Assembly (NCBI GenBank): GCA_944385475.1
Contig: CALWXJ010000043.1
Coordinates: forward strand, 1 to 64,000
Length of the DNA stretch: 64,000 nt
Origin: an uncultured Oscillospiraceae bacterium
GTDB lineage: Bacteria; Bacillota; Clostridia; Oscillospirales; Oscillospiraceae
Direction: 5' to 3'
Below the pieces are notes generated by a model. The model was not told the DNA's origin. It saw nothing but the letters and a program-made list of their open reading frames with translations, and searched no databases. Both the position numbers and the translations under genes were made by a program. Below, in pieces: positions 26,859-35,078 of this stretch (position 1 is the first letter of the stretch; every line of letters starts with the position of its first letter).

Positions 26859-28130
26859 TCAGATCTTGGTGATCATGTCGCCGTTTTCGTCAAACTCGAT
26901 CTCAAAGGGCTCGCTCACGATGGTCAGCTCCTTGCGGGTCTTGGCCTCGGGGATCAGGGCCTCAGAGATCAGCATATCCTCGATCTCCAGGGAGTTTTTC
27001 AGCATGATGATCCGGGGATGCTCATAGTCCATGTCCAGGCAGATGGCCATGGCGGTCTGGATGGCCTCCCGCTCGTTATCCACGATCATGGGGATCTTGT
27101 ACACGGAGCTGCTGTGGTCCGTGACAGCGTTGGGATACGTGTCGTCAAAGGACAGCTGGCTCAAAAACTTCTTGGTGGACACGTCCGCCCGGCCCATGCC
27201 GGTGGCGTTGCCGTGGGACTCCTCGCTCAGCTCGAAAAAGGCCATGGTCTGGGACTTGATGCCGATGGGCAGACGGGACCGGCCCACCACGTTGGGATCC
27301 ATGCCGCCGCCGCTGAAGTTCTTGCCGATCTTCTGCAGCACCAGGACATCGCACTCATCCAGGAAGATCTTACCCATGGCGGCCTTGGCCTCCTCCAGCA
27401 GCCCCGGCTCTTCATCGGGGATCCGCTCGCCGGGGAGGAAGGCGATTTTGAAAGTCTTGTCAAAGGCGTTTTCCATCAGGCCCACGCCCATGATGATGTT
27501 GCGCTTTTTCACCATCTCGCTGCCGATATAGAAAAGCCGCTCCGGCATGTTGTCATCCCCGGTGGCGTGGGCGATATAGGCGCCCTTCTGCTTGCCAAGG
27601 CCGATGGTCATCATCTTCATCAGGCCGCTTTCGTACTTGCCCTTGAAGCCGGTGTGGGCCTTGATACGGTTGACCACGATGATGCCGTCGGCCTCGTTGG
27701 CGTACTTGTCCAGGTTCACGGGGATGCCGTGGGTCTCGGAGATGACCACCGTCTCCATGGTGGCCAGAATGGGGCAGCCCATGGTCTCCTCAGTGATGTT
27801 ATAGCTGGCCAGAATGCCCCGCTGGCCCTCGGCGGTGGCGCCGCCGTGGCTGCCCATGGCAGGGATGATAAAGGGCTCGGCCCCCAGGGCTTTTACCTGG
27901 CGGACGATCTCATGAAGGATCAGCACGATGTTGGAAAGGCCCCGGCTGCCTGCCGTGATGCAGATACGCTGGCCGGGCTTGATGCGCTCTTTGAACTCCG
28001 GGCGCTGGAAATTCTCCGCGATGAGGGCAATGATCTGCTCCTCCGTCAGCTCGTTGTGGGGAAAGTACTGCTTCACCCGCACAAAACGGGGCAGTTGGGC
28101 ATGGGCCACCAGATTCGTAATACCAGACAT
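26859..28130 (-). CDS. LarA-type nickel-pincer racemase/epimerase homologue
   Basis: 423 aa of the lactate racemase (DUF2088) superfamily. Conserved site residues align by eye with LarA: H95 (AMGSHGGATA), H159 (NRIKAHTGF), K172 (SGLMKM, the cofactor-anchoring lysine) and H188 (GAYIAH); the K172-H188 spacing equals that of LarA K184-H200. Family members bind the nickel-pincer nucleotide and racemise or epimerise alpha-hydroxy acids; the IKAH...ESGLMKMM form marks a branch apart from classical LarA, so the substrate is probably not lactate. It is the last gene of the sigma-54 cluster, 60 bp after nadD. No larB, larC or larE lies in the window. Confidence 0.82.
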   Translation of the reverse strand: MSGITNLVAHAQLPRFVRVKQYFPHNELTEEQIIALIAENFQRPEFKERIKPGQRICITAGSRGLSNIVLILHEIVRQVKALGAEPFIIPAMGSHGGATAEGQRGILASYNITEETMGCPILATMETVVISETHGIPVNLDKYANEADGIIVVNRIKAHTGFKGKYESGLMKMMTIGLGKQKGAYIAHATGDDNMPERLFYIGSEMVKKRNIIMGVGLMENAFDKTFKIAFLPGERIPDEEPGLLEEAKAAMGKIFLDECDVLVLQKIGKNFSGGGMDPNVVGRSRLPIGIKSQTMAFFELSEESHGNATGMGRADVSTKKFLSQLSFDDTYPNAVTDHSSSVYKIPMIVDNEREAIQTAMAICLDMDYEHPRIIMLKNSLEIEDMLISEALIPEAKTRKELTIVSEPFEIEFDENGDMITKI

Positions 28131-28190
28131 TTCTCTACCACCTTTTTCAGTTTGAATTTTGGAGAGAGGACATGGTCCTCCCGCAGTTCT

Positions 28191-28844
28191 TCATAAGGGG
28201 GAGGCCTCCGCCTCCTCCGGCTGGGGGGCCCTGGGGCTGACATACAGCCCGTGGGCGCGGATATACGCTGCCACAGCAGGGGGCAGCAGTCCCTCCCCCT
28301 CCCGCCGGCGCAGCAGGGCGTTTCGTATGTCGCTGGAGGAGATCGTCTTCACCGGATTATCCAGACGGAAAGAGGCGATCCCCGCCTCCTTCAGGCGGCT
28401 GCGGACCCGTTCCACCGCCTCCTGGGCGCCGATGCGCCGGGCAATGAGAAGGTCCGCCAGGGCGCCGCACTCCCGCCAGCGGTACCAGTTGGCAAAGGAG
28501 AGGAACGCATCGTCCCCCAAGAGGAGATAGCGCTTTTCATCCGGATAGCGGCGGGCCATCTCCTGCAGGGTATCCACTGTGTAGCAGGGGGAGTCCTTAC
28601 AAAGCTCAAAGTCGTCCACCTCCACATCCGGCAGGGCCTCTGTGGCCAGGCGGCACATCTCCAGCCGCTCCTGGGGGGACGCCCCCCGCTCAAAGGACTT
28701 GTAAAAGGGCTTGGTGGGCACCAGCACCATCCGCCGGGGGGACACCGTCTTGCGGATATAGTCACAAAGGGCCAGGTGCCCGTTGTGAATGGGGTCAAAC
28801 GTGCCGCCAAAAATCACGACACCGCCTTTTTCAAACGGTTCCAT
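28191..28844 (-). CDS. nadD: NadD-type nicotinate mononucleotide adenylyltransferase
   Basis: 217 aa. GGTFDPIHNGHL (13-24) is the nucleotidyltransferase signature and ISSSDIR (about 171) the second motif. NadD makes nicotinic acid adenine dinucleotide (NaAD), the NAD precursor. It is normally found beside obgE, yqeK or rsfS; here it sits between a cupin and a LarA-like gene. NaAD is also the substrate that LarB converts on the way to the nickel-pincer cofactor, so the placement may be functional. It could still be the cell's only NadD. Confidence 0.88.
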   Translation of the reverse strand: MEPFEKGGVVIFGGTFDPIHNGHLALCDYIRKTVSPRRMVLVPTKPFYKSFERGASPQERLEMCRLATEALPDVEVDDFELCKDSPCYTVDTLQEMARRYPDEKRYLLLGDDAFLSFANWYRWRECGALADLLIARRIGAQEAVERVRSRLKEAGIASFRLDNPVKTISSSDIRNALLRRREGEGLLPPAVAAYIRAHGLYVSPRAPQPEEAEASPL

Positions 28845-28874
28845 CCCCCCGCCTCCTCCCTGTTGTTCCGGGGC

Positions 28875-29228
28875 TCACTGAGCCACGTTGAGGATCAGAG
28901 CCAGGACCCGCAAAGGCTCCTCCCCCACATTTTCAATGCTGTGGCTGCCGCCGTCCCGGCACTGCATCATATCTCCCTGGCGGAGCAGATAGATCTCCCC
29001 ATCGTCCACCACCTGGCCCACGCCCTCCAGCACATAGTATACCTCGAATTCTCCCTTGTGCTGATGGTAGCCGATGGAGCAGCCCGGGGCCAGGGTGTTG
29101 ATGGTAAAATTCCGGCCGGCGCCGTAGGCGTCCTCCTTCTCCAGGACGTGCTGCAGCTCTACCTGCCCCTTGCCTCCCATCATGTCTGTCCGGATCTCCC
29201 GGCGCTGCTGGGCATTTTCCTTTCTCAT
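28875..29228 (-). CDS. small cupin-domain protein
   Basis: 117 aa, a single conserved beta-barrel. Metal ligands follow the cupin pattern: H55-x-H57-x4-E62 then G69, and H96 in motif 2 (GGSHSIEN). Such proteins include isomerases, sugar- or amino-acid-modifying enzymes and small-molecule binders; nothing more specific is visible. Its ATG overlaps the stop of the preceding gene (ATGA), so it is translationally coupled to the unknown 212-aa protein. Confidence 0.85.
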   Translation of the reverse strand: MRKENAQQRREIRTDMMGGKGQVELQHVLEKEDAYGAGRNFTINTLAPGCSIGYHQHKGEFEVYYVLEGVGQVVDDGEIYLLRQGDMMQCRDGGSHSIENVGEEPLRVLALILNVAQ

Positions 29229-29863
29229 GGGATCTCTCCCCCTTCTTTCTCCTCTTGTTGTTCTGGTTCTTCTCGTCCCACGGGCAGCGTGTGTACCTCG
29301 CCGCCGCAAAAAACCGACACGCATCCCGGCACCCCGCCGGTGCCGTCCAGCACCAGGATGCCGGTATCCACGCCCCAGTGCCGCAGCAGCAGCGGCCAGT
29401 TGCGCCCGCCGTTGAGCAAAAAGTCTCCCCGGCCAAGCTCCGCCCCCTGGCAGAGCTCCTCCGGCGCCGCCAGGGCGGCCAGGCCGGGTCCGCCGGGAGC
29501 GGTGTAGACGGCAAAGCCGTTTTCCAGCACTTCGCACTCCCCCTGGGCAGAGGAGTTCTCTTCCCGGGGATCTCCCAAAACGCCGCCGGTGCTCAGTCCC
29601 AGCGTCTTTTCAAGGTCCGGCGCCCAGGCGGAGGCTCCTACCATTACCAACGTGTCTGTTGCCAGGCTGGAAAGGGCCCCGGCCAGCATCTCGTCCACGT
29701 CGTAAATATCGTAGGCGCTGTGGAGGCCCAGCGTCTCCAGCTGGCCGAAGCGCTCTTGCCAATAGGCCCTTGTCCCGGCCTCACAGATGCCCGCCACCAC
29801 GATCTCCAGCCCATCCTGAGCCCCGACCCGGGCCCAGGCGGCCTCATAGCGGGGGGCGCTCAT
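29225..29863 (-). CDS. unknown protein of the sigma-54 cluster (212 aa)
   Basis: I do not recognise the family. The sequence has alternating beta/alpha character with glycine-rich loops (VAGICEAGTRAYWQE; LVMVGASAW; VYTAPGGPGLAALAA; ILVLDGTGGVPG) suggesting a two-lobed Rossmann-like fold. No signal peptide or membrane helix. The C-terminus is acidic (EEPEQQEEKEGGE) and encodes the ribosome binding site of the cupin gene. Start and stop both overlap neighbours by 4 bp. Confidence 0.7.
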   Translation of the reverse strand: MSAPRYEAAWARVGAQDGLEIVVAGICEAGTRAYWQERFGQLETLGLHSAYDIYDVDEMLAGALSSLATDTLVMVGASAWAPDLEKTLGLSTGGVLGDPREENSSAQGECEVLENGFAVYTAPGGPGLAALAAPEELCQGAELGRGDFLLNGGRNWPLLLRHWGVDTGILVLDGTGGVPGCVSVFCGGEVHTLPVGREEPEQQEEKEGGEIP

Positions 29864-30399
29864 CCCAACTGGGCGCTCTGGTCCGGATACAGGGCCAGCA
29901 CCGCCTCCGCCATGGCACGGTTGAGTTCCTTTATCTCAAGGCCTGACTCCAGTCCCTGCAAAAACGCCGCGTAGGCGGCTTTGGCCTCCACATAGGGGCC
30001 GGGGACATTGATCAGGATCGTATGTTCTTTTTTGCCGATAATAAGTTTGCTCCACATGTGGCCGTTTTTGCCATAGATCTCATGGGAGCTGTACTCGTCA
30101 AGATATTTGCCCAGGGCCGAGTGAGTGAAATCCTTGCCCAGGGATTTGCTGAACCGGTGGCCGCCGCCGCTGCCGCCGATGAGGACAATCAAATCGGGGT
30201 CCTGTCCCCGCAGGGCCTCAATGGTTTCTAAAATGGTGTTCTCCACATCCAAAATGGGGGTGATGCGGGTGACCTCCGCCTGGGGAAAGGCCGCAAGCGT
30301 CTGGCTCATCAGTTCCGGGGAGTCAATGTCCCGCACGATGCCGCCGAAGATCTCATCGCCGGTGGGGGCGATGAAGACCCGTCTCAGTTCTTTCTCCAT
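29860..30399 (-). CDS. MoaB/MogA-like fold protein of the sigma-54 cluster
   Basis: 179 aa from ATG 30399 (a TTG 24 bp upstream is possible). The pattern LIVLIGGSGG...GKDFTHSAL...HTILINVPGPYVEAKAAY resembles the MoCF/MogA fold: GG-G loop, an Asp-Thr segment, and an inorganic-ester-like PG-P loop. In MogA these bind molybdopterin; here no molybdenum genes are near, so it may bind another nucleotide or cofactor. It overlaps the preceding gene by 16 bp and the following by 4 bp. Confidence 0.6.
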   Translation of the reverse strand: MEKELRRVFIAPTGDEIFGGIVRDIDSPELMSQTLAAFPQAEVTRITPILDVENTILETIEALRGQDPDLIVLIGGSGGGHRFSKSLGKDFTHSALGKYLDEYSSHEIYGKNGHMWSKLIIGKKEHTILINVPGPYVEAKAAYAAFLQGLESGLEIKELNRAMAEAVLALYPDQSAQLG

Positions 30400-30761
30400 T
30401 TGATCCACCGTTCCTTTGCGCAAGCGGACAGGGGCTGGTCCGGAATGTCGTCAAAATTCACGTCCAGGATCTTTTCGCTGCAGGCCATCTTGGTAAGGTC
30501 CGTGACGGTAATGCCCTCCGCCAGGGAGACCGCCTCAATGACGCCCTTTTCATCCCGGCGGATCTGTTCGGGATCGATGTTGTAAACATCCATCTCCACA
30601 GCGTCCCCAGTGACGCCGATGACCCGGACGAAGGTCTTCATCCGCTCTTCCAGGATCTTTTCGATCTGGGCGGTGTTGAGCCCCTTGATCTTCACGCCGG
30701 AGATCTTCAAAACAGACTTGTCGGCGTGGGCGATGATGTATTCGTGCTCCATGTTTTCCAT
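30384..30761 (-). CDS. unknown protein of the sigma-54 cluster (125 aa)
   Basis: Unrecognised. Soluble, mixed alpha/beta: HADKSVLKISGVKIKGLNTA at the start, then EKILEERMKTFVRVIGVTGDAVEMDVYNI and an acidic-to-basic end (KERWIKWRKN). One Cys pair (TKMACSEKI; LSACAKE) in the C-terminal third. AGAGGG lies 10 nt upstream. It follows two stem-loops that separate it from the 344-aa gene. Confidence 0.7.
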   Translation of the reverse strand: MENMEHEYIIAHADKSVLKISGVKIKGLNTAQIEKILEERMKTFVRVIGVTGDAVEMDVYNIDPEQIRRDEKGVIEAVSLAEGITVTDLTKMACSEKILDVNFDDIPDQPLSACAKERWIKWRKN

Positions 30762-30785
30762 GTGTCTTACCCTCTTTATAAGAAC

Positions 30786-30858
30786 GCCCGGTCCCAGCCG
30801 TTGGGTCGGGACCGGGCCTGTGTGGCTGGGCCCGGCCCCGCCGCCCCAAGGCGGCGGG
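30786..30858 (-). other. two intercistronic stem-loops in the sigma-54 cluster
   Basis: Stem 30837-30845/30850-30858 (9 bp, 4-nt loop) and stem 30786-30795/30808-30817 (10 bp). Neither is followed by a T-run on the minus strand, so they look like mRNA-stabilising or processing structures protecting the upstream two-gene message rather than terminators. Confidence 0.55.
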
Positions 30859-30904
30859 CGCCGGGGCGCCGTCCATTGTTTTTGGGAATCCGCGAAGCTG
30901 GCTC

Positions 30905-31939
30905 TTAGATCTCCACGTAGCGGTCCTCGTACAGATCCGCCACGTTGAAGCGCTTGCCGTCCTCCATGCCGGGAATGATCTCGGCAGCCTTGGCGATCAT
31001 CTCCTCACGGGTGAGGGGCTTGGCCACGGGCTTCTCCAGATCGGCGCGGGTGATGCCCACGCTCTCCAGCTCGATCCAGGCGGCGGCAGTGATGTTGTCC
31101 AGGTCAATGGGCAGGCCCATGGCGTGGGCAATGGTCAAGTTGGCGGGAGAAGAGGAGATGTCACGGCCGGGAACCATGCCCGCCTCCAGGGCGCGGATGG
31201 TGTACTCAGCCAGGGTCTCCTTGGTGCCGGCCATGCACCAGCAGTCGCTCTTGACGGTCTTGGCATAGTCGCCGGAGGCATGAGCCGTATCGCCGGCGTC
31301 ATAGCCGCCCAGGCCGAAGATCCGGCCGGCGTCCTCCCGGACCACCATGCCGATACCCACGGACACCACGGGGCCGCTGTGGCCCACCAGCACCTCGCCG
31401 CCGCGCATGACGGTGAGCATGCCATACATGGGGGTGAGGACCTCGGTCATATCCACCACGTTCATCACCTCAGAGCCGGTGTTGTTGTTGGCGATCCGGC
31501 CGGTGATGGTCTGGCGCTCGTTCAGGGGGCCGCGGGGCAGCATGTCGTCGCCATAGGAGCCGCGATACAGGCGCTTGCCGCGATAGTAGTCGCTCTCCCA
31601 CTGCTTCATGTGCTTTTCCCGGTTCAGCAGGGTTCTGGTATAGGGCATCTCAGAAACCGCCACAAAGCCGGAGACGGGGTTGATGGTGCCATAGTCCGCA
31701 GAGGCATAGGCCACCACGGCGCCGTCGGCCACGATACCGTCGCTGGTGACGGTGATGGCGTCCAGGTCGATGACGTCCACAGAGGCGGGGGCGTTGAGGT
31801 CCTTCGCCACGGCGCGGCAGGCATCGATCATCAAAATGCCGGCGTCGGTGATGTCCTTCTTATCGATGTACACGAGGTTGATGGGGATCATGCCCTCAGC
31901 AGCACCCTCGGGAATCAGGCGATATTTCAGCTTAGCCAT
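30905..31939 (-). CDS. unknown 344-aa protein, largest orphan of the sigma-54 cluster
   Basis: I do not recognise the family. It is soluble and glycine-rich in the middle, with notable stretches GRIANNNTGSEVM, VMRGGEVLVGHSGPVVSVGIG, IFGLGGYDAGDTAHASG and the cysteine pair SDCWCMAG (about residues 235-242), which could bind metal or form a redox disulfide. Codon choice is biased like a highly expressed gene. GAAGGAGGAATT precedes the ATG. With the 130-aa gene it is first behind the sigma-54 promoter and protected by downstream stem-loops, as expected for core enzyme subunits. A glycine- or proline-reductase link was considered but no sequence match is evident. Confidence 0.75.
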   Translation of the reverse strand: MAKLKYRLIPEGAAEGMIPINLVYIDKKDITDAGILMIDACRAVAKDLNAPASVDVIDLDAITVTSDGIVADGAVVAYASADYGTINPVSGFVAVSEMPYTRTLLNREKHMKQWESDYYRGKRLYRGSYGDDMLPRGPLNERQTITGRIANNNTGSEVMNVVDMTEVLTPMYGMLTVMRGGEVLVGHSGPVVSVGIGMVVREDAGRIFGLGGYDAGDTAHASGDYAKTVKSDCWCMAGTKETLAEYTIRALEAGMVPGRDISSSPANLTIAHAMGLPIDLDNITAAAWIELESVGITRADLEKPVAKPLTREEMIAKAAEIIPGMEDGKRFNVADLYEDRYVEI

Positions 31940-31967
31940 TTTATAATTCCTCCTTCAGTCCTATTTC

Positions 31968-32360
31968 TCAGCGGGGGATGTCCACTGTTGCCTTGGGACG
32001 GTTGTCCACAACTTCTTCCACGCCGGCCAGAACATGCTCCACGGCGGGAACGCTGACATAGACGACCTCCATGTAGGCCTTCTTGCAGCTGCCGTCCTTG
32101 TGGACGCCCTTGATCACCACGGTCTGGGCAGTCTCGGGATAGTAGGGATGGATGGAGACTTCCACCGTCTCAATGTCGGGATCCTCCATGGTCAGGTGGT
32201 AGATGCTGTTCTCGATACGGCCCACCCGCAAAGAGGCCAACTTGGCAGTGGGGGTGTTCTCCATGCCGGTGATGGTCACCTTGGTCTCGGGGTTGACGCG
32301 GCGGGCGGCTGCCTTGAGCTTGTCATAGAAATCGGGCAGTCTCGTGTGCATCAGTTTCAT
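31968..32360 (-). CDS. unknown 130-aa protein, first gene of the sigma-54 cluster
   Basis: Unrecognised. ATG 32360 was chosen for the GGAGG just upstream. Soluble; basic N-terminal helix (LPDFYDKLKAAARRVN) then a mainly beta domain (TVEVSIHPYYPETAQTVVIK, AYMEVVYVSVPAVEHVL). It starts about 106 nt downstream of the predicted sigma-54 start site and ends 28 bp before the 344-aa gene. Probably a small partner subunit of that protein. Confidence 0.72.
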   Translation of the reverse strand: MKLMHTRLPDFYDKLKAAARRVNPETKVTITGMENTPTAKLASLRVGRIENSIYHLTMEDPDIETVEVSIHPYYPETAQTVVIKGVHKDGSCKKAYMEVVYVSVPAVEHVLAGVEEVVDNRPKATVDIPR

Positions 32361-32477
32361 ATGCGAACCTCCATAAAATAAATTGTTCCACCAAACGGGG
32401 CATCCCCCGTGTTGAACCGAATGGGGCCGGGCCCTGCCCGGCGAGGCATCTCTTGTTCCGCCTCCAAAAATGCAATA

Positions 32478-32493
32478 AGCAAATATCGTGCCA
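32478..32493 (-). promoter_or_regulatory. sigma-54 promoter (-24/-12)
   Basis: On the minus strand TGGCACGATATTTGCT: -24 TGGCAC (32488-32493), 5-bp spacer, -12 TTGCT (32478-32482). The GG and GC dinucleotides have exact sigma-54 spacing. The nearest activator gene is at 35199-37370. Confidence 0.88.
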
Positions 32494-32910
32494 AAAAGAA
32501 AAGTTTCCCCCAATTTTGCCGGGGTGCCTTTAAAATTTTGTGGACATCCGACAGAGCGCGTCCTTCCTTTTTAGCGAAAATCGCCAATGGATTCCACTGC
32601 TTTCGGCAAAAATCTGCGCTCTATTTTCATCCAGCAAAATCCAGAAAAATCTGTTAAAGTCTATTAACGCACCGCGGTCTTCGGCTTCCAGGGGCGCCGG
32701 AAGCCCAGGGGCTGTCCCGCAAGGAAATTATACAGAAAGCGTGCCGAAATTGCAAGGGTGGAACAGGGGATTCCCCCCCCCTTCCCCGGCAAAAAAGGGC
32801 ATTCCCGGACCGCCCCGGATCCCGCTGAGGCGCCGGGATGGATACCTTATAGTATATATAGCAGCAGATTAAAGGGCAAAACAGCATCGGGGAGGCCGGA
32901 TGCCCGCCTG

Positions 32911-32944
32911 AAAAAGGCGGCCGCGGCATAAAGCCGCGGCCGCC
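32911..32944 (-). terminator. terminator of the eamA-patB operon
   Basis: 12-bp stem (32916-32927 with 32933-32944) followed by five T on the minus strand. Confidence 0.9.
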
Positions 32945-32978
32945 CCGAGAGGGAACGCTTGATCAGCAGGGTCTTTCC

Positions 32979-34145
32979 TCAGCCGAAGAAGGCCCTGGCC
33001 ATCCGCTCCATGGCGCCGGCGAGCACGCTGCGGGGGCAAGCCACGTTCACCCGCTGGAAGCCGCTGCCCATGGGCCCGAACATGGAGCCGTTGTTCAGCC
33101 ACACCTTGGCCTCGTGGAGCATCTTGTCCTCGATCTGCTCCTCCGTCAGACCCAGGCCCCGGAAATCCAGCCACAGAAGGTAGGTGGCCTCCGGCTCGGT
33201 GAGGGTGACGCCGGGCATCTTCTCCTTCACCACGGAGCGCACAAGATCGATGTTGCCCAAGAGGTACTCCCGCACCTGCTGATACCACTCCTCGCCTTCG
33301 TTATAGGCGGCCATGCAGGCCACGATGCCCATGATGTTGCACTCGTCGCAGGCAGGGCGCTCCTTGGCCTCCAGGAAGCGGCGGCGCAGATCGTCGTTGG
33401 GGATGATGTTGTTGGCCAGCTGCAGCCCGGCCAGGTTGAAGGTCTTGGAGGGAGAGATGCACAAAATGCACTGGTCCCGCAGCTCCGGCACGGCCTTGAG
33501 CAGCACTGTGTGCTGGCCCTTCCAGGTGAAGTCGCAGTGGATCTCGTCAGAGACGATGATCACGCCGTACTTGCGGCACAGCTCGCCCACCCGGCGCAGC
33601 TCCTCCACCGTCCAGGAGCGGCCCACGGGGTTGTGGGGGCTGCAGAACAAGAAGAGCTTCACGCCCTCTTTCATCCGCTGCTCCAGGCTCTCGAAGTCCA
33701 TATAGTATTTGCCGTCTTTCAAAATGAGGTCGCTGGAGACCATCTTGCGGTGGTTGTTCACCACCACATTCTTGAAGGGGTGGTAGACCGGCTGCTGGAT
33801 GAGGACGGGGTCGCCGGGCTGGGTGAAGGCCCGCACCGCCGTGGCCAGGGAGTAGACGATGGTGGGGGTCTTGGCGATCCACTGGCTCTCAATGTCGAAA
33901 TCGTAGTGGCGCTTCCACCAGCCCTTCACCGCCTGGGCAAAGGTCTCATCCGTCTCGGTATAGCCGAAGACGCCGTGGTCCGCCCGGGCCTTGATGGCGT
34001 CGATGACAGGCTGGGCCGTGGCAAAGTCCATGTCCGCCACCCACAGGGGCGTGGCATCCAGAGGCTTTCCCTTCTTCACCGCAAAATCATACTTTTCCGC
34101 CATGGTTCCCCGGCGGTCGATCACCCGGTCAAAATCATACTTCAT
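32979..34145 (-). CDS. patB: PatB/MalY-type cystathionine beta-lyase (aminotransferase fold)
   Basis: 388-aa PLP enzyme of fold type I. The cofactor lysine is K234 in SPSKTFNLAG; HNPVGR (171-176), SDEIH (199-203) and the C-terminal Arg region are present. The MalY/PatB family splits cystathionine or S-conjugated cysteine to thiol, pyruvate and ammonia. AAGGAGG precedes the ATG, which overlaps the end of the transporter gene by 11 bp, so the two form an operon. Coupling to an exporter suggests cysteine-derived substrate handling. Confidence 0.87.
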   Translation of the reverse strand: MKYDFDRVIDRRGTMAEKYDFAVKKGKPLDATPLWVADMDFATAQPVIDAIKARADHGVFGYTETDETFAQAVKGWWKRHYDFDIESQWIAKTPTIVYSLATAVRAFTQPGDPVLIQQPVYHPFKNVVVNNHRKMVSSDLILKDGKYYMDFESLEQRMKEGVKLFLFCSPHNPVGRSWTVEELRRVGELCRKYGVIIVSDEIHCDFTWKGQHTVLLKAVPELRDQCILCISPSKTFNLAGLQLANNIIPNDDLRRRFLEAKERPACDECNIMGIVACMAAYNEGEEWYQQVREYLLGNIDLVRSVVKEKMPGVTLTEPEATYLLWLDFRGLGLTEEQIEDKMLHEAKVWLNNGSMFGPMGSGFQRVNVACPRSVLAGAMERMARAFFG

Positions 34146-35055
34146 GGGGGGGTTCCTCCTTTTTCTTATAAGATAGAATCATTACAGACGCAAAAATCAG
34201 CACGATCCCCGCAATCTGCATGGCGCTGAGGGGATCGCGGAACAGCACCACGCCCAAAATCGTGGCCACCACCAGATCCACGGTGGCGATCATGGCCGCC
34301 TTGCTGCTCTCCACCCGGGACATGCCCATGCTGTAGAGCACGCTGGGGGCGGCGGCGCACAGCGCCCCCAGGGCCAGACCCAGCAGCAGGCACTTGGGGT
34401 CGGCCATCTTGGGCACCAGCCCCCCCATGTCTCCAAAGGGGGCCACCACCACATAGGCGAACAGCACGCAGTAGAACGAGGCGCTCTTGCTGGAGCAGCC
34501 CTGTAAAATGGCCATGCGCAAAAACAGGCTGTACAGGGAGTAGGCAAGGCCGGAGGCCAGGCCCAGCAAAGTCCCCTTGAGGGAATAATGGACGCCGGTG
34601 GCCTGCAGCACGCCGGTGACAAACACACATCCCACCAGCATCAGCGCAAGGGACACCACCTTCTGTCCCGTCAGCTTCTCCCGGAACAAAAAGAGGGAGA
34701 AGATGGTGACAAAGGCCGGCGCCGTGTAGGACATGGCGGAGGCAAAGGAGACGGCCGTCTCCTCCACCGCCATGAAATAGGTCAAATTGTAGATGCCGGA
34801 GCCCACGCCGCCGGAGATGAACAGCGCCAGGAGCTGTTTCCACGTGACGCGGAAGGCGCTGCGGTCCCGGAACAAAAACCACAGCCCGATGAGGAAGCTG
34901 GCCACCAGCATCCGGCAGGCCGCCGCCTGGGCGGAACTCACCCCGAAGGCCTGCATCCCTTTGTAAACCGTGCCCATGCAGCCCCACAGGCAGCCGGCAA
35001 GCATAACCAGGAGATAGGAAGCGATCATATTGGTATGGTTTTCCTCTTCTTTCAT
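34135..35055 (-). CDS. EamA/DMT-family transporter
   Basis: About 306-aa membrane protein with ten hydrophobic helices in two EamA repeats (N-half from YLLVMLAGCLWGCMGTVYKG, C-half from GTLLGLASGLAYSLYSLFL). DMT members of this type export amino acids such as cysteine or threonine, or other metabolites. The start is uncertain: ATG 35055 has no clear ribosome binding site; ATG 35028 is possible; an in-frame ATG in the terminator-like leader also exists. Cotranscribed with patB. Confidence 0.8.
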   Translation of the reverse strand: MKEEENHTNMIASYLLVMLAGCLWGCMGTVYKGMQAFGVSSAQAAACRMLVASFLIGLWFLFRDRSAFRVTWKQLLALFISGGVGSGIYNLTYFMAVEETAVSFASAMSYTAPAFVTIFSLFLFREKLTGQKVVSLALMLVGCVFVTGVLQATGVHYSLKGTLLGLASGLAYSLYSLFLRMAILQGCSSKSASFYCVLFAYVVVAPFGDMGGLVPKMADPKCLLLGLALGALCAAAPSVLYSMGMSRVESSKAAMIATVDLVVATILGVVLFRDPLSAMQIAGIVLIFASVMILSYKKKEEPPHEV

Positions 35056-35078
35056 AGTATTAAACAGGGATGGACAAC

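Larger units (their letters stand above)
32361..32978. other. 618-bp regulatory region upstream of the sigma-54 cluster
   Basis: No gene is supported. It contains the sigma-54 promoter (32478-32493), an AT-rich stretch (32500-32700) with short inverted repeats such as GCGAAAATCGC (32573-32583) and GTTAA...TTAAC (32653-32668) that could be activator sites, and the patB terminator (32911-32944). Confidence 0.6.

Noticed and set aside
26859..28130. Calling the LarA-like gene lactate racemase
   Set aside because: The cofactor residues are kept, but the motif environment (IKAH...ESGLMKMM) differs from classical LarA, and no larB/C/E or lactate gene is nearby.
30905..31939. 344-aa protein as a glycine- or D-proline-reductase subunit (GrdE/PrdA type)
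   Set aside because: No in-frame selenocysteine TGA, no recognised pyruvoyl cleavage site and no recalled sequence match to PrdA, PrdB, PrdD or GrdE. The size and operon setting alone do not justify the call.
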